Under the pieces are notes generated by a model. It had not been told where the DNA came from. It searched no databases and saw only the letters and a program-made list of their open reading frames with translations. The position numbers and the translations under genes are program-made. A stretch of 64,000 nt of DNA from Glycocaulis alkaliphilus (GTDB lineage Bacteria > Pseudomonadota > Alphaproteobacteria > Caulobacterales > Maricaulaceae): assembly GCF_004000605.1 (NCBI RefSeq), contig NZ_CP018911.1, forward strand, positions 1,364,001 through 1,428,000, in the 5' to 3' direction. Below, piece by piece: positions 62,348 to 64,000 of the stretch. The first letter of the stretch is position 1. Each line of letters starts with the position of its first letter.

Positions 62348-64000
62348 ATGAATGCTACATCTTCCTCTGCGGCTAGCCGCGACGATTTTGCCTCAATGCT
62401 CGAAGCGAGCTTTGCAGGCCGTGACCTTGTAGAAGGCTCTGTGGTGCGTGGCACCGTGACCGCCGTCGAACACGACATGATCGTGATCGATGTGGGTCTG
62501 AAAACCGAAGGCCGCATCTCGCTGCGCGAGTTCGCGGGCCCGGGATCGACCACGCCGAAAGCCGGTGACGAGGTTGAAGTCTATCTGGAGCGCATCGAGA
62601 ACGCGCTCGGCGAAGCGGTGCTGTCACGTGACAAGGCCCGCCGCGAGGAAGCCTGGGACCGTCTTGAGAAAATGTTCGAGGCCAAGGAGCCGGTCAACGG
62701 CGCCATTGTCGGCCGCGTCAAGGGCGGCTTCACGGTCGATCTGGGCGGCGCTTCGGCCTTCCTGCCGGGCTCCCAGGTTGATATCCGCCCCGTGCGCGAT
62801 GTCGGCCCGCTGATGAACAAGGAACAGCCGTTCGCGGTTCTGAAAATGGACCGTCCGCGCGGCAATATCGTGGTTTCGCGCCGCGCTGTGCTGGAAGAGT
62901 CGCGCGCTGAACAGCGCGCCGAGCTCGTCGGCAATCTGGCCGAGGGCGAGACCCGCGAAGGCGTCGTCAAGAACATCACCGATTACGGTGCGTTCGTGGA
63001 TCTGGGCGGCATTGACGGCCTGCTGCACGTCACCGACATGAGCTGGAGCCGCGTTGGCCATCCGAGCGAAGTCGTGGAAGTCGGTCAGACCGTGAAAGTC
63101 CAGATCATCAAGATCAACAAGGACACCCAGCGCATCTCGCTCGGCATGAAGCAGCTGCTCTCAGATCCGTGGGATGCTGTGGCCGCCAAGTACCCGGTGG
63201 GCGCGACCTTTGAAGGCCGCGTGACGAACATCGCCGAGTACGGCGCGTTCGTTGAGCTGGAATCGGGCGTTGAAGGTCTGGTCCACGTCTCTGAAATGAG
63301 CTGGACCAAGAAAAACATCCACCCCGGCAAGATCGTCTCCACCTCCCAGGAAGTCACCGTCATGGTGCTGGACGTGGACGAGGAGAAGCGCCGCATTTCG
63401 CTCGGCATCAAGCAGACCCAGCGCAATCCGTGGGAAATCTTCGCTGAGACCCACCCGGCCGGCACGGTCGTGAAGGGCGAAGTGAAGAACATCACCGAGT
63501 TTGGCCTGTTCATCGGCGTCGGCGAAGACATTGATGGCATGGTCCACCTGTCCGACATCGACTGGGATCGTTCTGGCGAAGAGGCGCTTGCCGACTTCAA
63601 CAAGGGCGACATGGTCGAAGCCAAGGTGCTGGACGTGGATGTCGAAAAAGAGCGCGTCTCGCTCGGCATCAAGCAGCTGGCTGGCGATCCGATGGAAGAT
63701 TCCGGCGGGTTCAAGCGCGGCGAGACCGTGACCTGCACCGTGACGGAAATCACCACGGGCGGTATCGAGGTCTCCTTCGGCGAAGGCGGGCAGATGAAGT
63801 CCTTCATCCGCAAGTCCGACCTGTCGCGTGACCGCGCCGAGCAGCGACCCGAGCGTTATTCGGTCGGTGACAAGGTTGATGCGCGCATCACCAATATCGA
63901 CAAGGGCGCACGGCGCGTATCCGTCTCCATCAAGGCCCTGGAAATGGCCGAGGAGAAGGAAGCGGTCGAGCAGTATGGCTCGTCTGAATCCGGCGCATCG
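62348..64000 (+). CDS. rpsA: 30S ribosomal protein S1 (3' truncated by the window)
   Basis: RNA-binding ribosomal protein needed to load most mRNAs. 551 codons are visible and the frame runs off the end. It contains successive S1 domains: about 30-100 ([20 protein letters not shown]), 115-180, 200-270 ([20 protein letters not shown]), 285-355 ([20 protein letters not shown]), 370-440 ([20 protein letters not shown]) and 455-530. ATG at 62348 gives [20 protein letters not shown], as in alphaproteobacterial S1. The upstream neighbour is a stress-protein gene, not the cmk gene often found there. Confidence 0.97.
   Translation, partial: MNATSSSAASRDDFASMLEASFAGRDLVEGSVVRGTVTAVEHDMIVIDVGLKTEGRISLREFAGPGSTTPKAGDEVEVYLERIENALGEAVLSRDKARREEAWDRLEKMFEAKEPVNGAIVGRVKGGFTVDLGGASAFLPGSQVDIRPVRDVGPLMNKEQPFAVLKMDRPRGNIVVSRRAVLEESRAEQRAELVGNLAEGETREGVVKNITDYGAFVDLGGIDGLLHVTDMSWSRVGHPSEVVEVGQTVKVQIIKINKDTQRISLGMKQLLSDPWDAVAAKYPVGATFEGRVTNIAEYGAFVELESGVEGLVHVSEMSWTKKNIHPGKIVSTSQEVTVMVLDVDEEKRRISLGIKQTQRNPWEIFAETHPAGTVVKGEVKNITEFGLFIGVGEDIDGMVHLSDIDWDRSGEEALADFNKGDMVEAKVLDVDVEKERVSLGIKQLAGDPMEDSGGFKRGETVTCTVTEITTGGIEVSFGEGGQMKSFIRKSDLSRDRAEQRPERYSVGDKVDARITNIDKGARRVSVSIKALEMAEEKEAVEQYGSSESGAS

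Overview
The window reads as the chromosome of a high-GC alphaproteobacterium. A Hyphomonadaceae/Maricaulales-type relative of the stalked bacteria is my best inference, resting on a circularly permuted two-piece tmRNA with the tag ANDNFAEEVRLAA, an alpha-type SspB adaptor, a DUF4169 gene behind fumC, a TipN-like coiled-coil protein and the order thyA-folA-hflK-hflC-DUF2065-degP-miaA. Nearly all of it is dense core genome. I see no rRNA, tRNA, CRISPR, prophage or complete insertion sequence.

Layout. 1-5967: a histidine operon in the order hisG-hisD-hisB-hisH-hisA-hisF-hisIE, with a long-form HisG and a HisB carrying an N-terminal domain that looks like an eroded HisC; a palindromic repeat sits between hisB and hisH. 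5993-10667: a secreted M14 zinc carboxypeptidase head to head with a TonB-dependent receptor. 10787-16402: a ThDP enzyme, a cluster of nested palindromic repeats, a tiny DUF4169 gene, fumC, a RusA-like nuclease, a CorA/ZntB transporter and SspB. 16529-21614: a cytochrome P450, a small membrane protein, tmRNA, a DUF2459 lipoprotein, a VOC protein, thyA and folA. 21721-28285: hflKC, DUF2065, a Deg protease, miaA, a divergent ketol-acid reductoisomerase and a TVP38-type membrane protein. 28343-33955: the rod-shape operon mreB-mreC-mreD-mrdA-rodA. 34042-37224: an SNF symporter, a proline iminopeptidase and an unknown lipoprotein. 37232-40925: a four-gene group (two methyltransferases, a GT4 glycosyltransferase, an alpha/alpha-barrel 'prenyltransferase-like' protein) that resembles a cluster I associate with actinobacteria and whose product is not known to me. 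41158-47921: an MFS transporter, a complete Mla-type lipid transport operon and the TipN-like protein. 48005-57874: miscellaneous metabolism, including a patatin/3-hydroxybutyrate dehydrogenase pair, YaaA, a FAD oxidase, a GrlR-like protein, Sua5 and a PhoX-type phosphatase. 58011-62034: a hydrolase with its TetR regulator and a clear palindromic operator, a Nudix-like regulator overlapping an HD hydrolase, and a universal stress protein. 62348-64000: the start of rpsA.

Together these genes cover histidine and thymidylate/folate supply, envelope growth (Mre/PBP2/RodA, Mla), envelope proteolysis (HflKC, Deg) and ribosome rescue (tmRNA plus SspB). Points most worth a second look: the HisC-remnant/HisB fusion inside an enterobacterial-type his operon, the GT4/methyltransferase/alpha-barrel cluster, the KARI-like enzyme with an altered metal ligand, and two families of palindromic repeats, one nested inside another.
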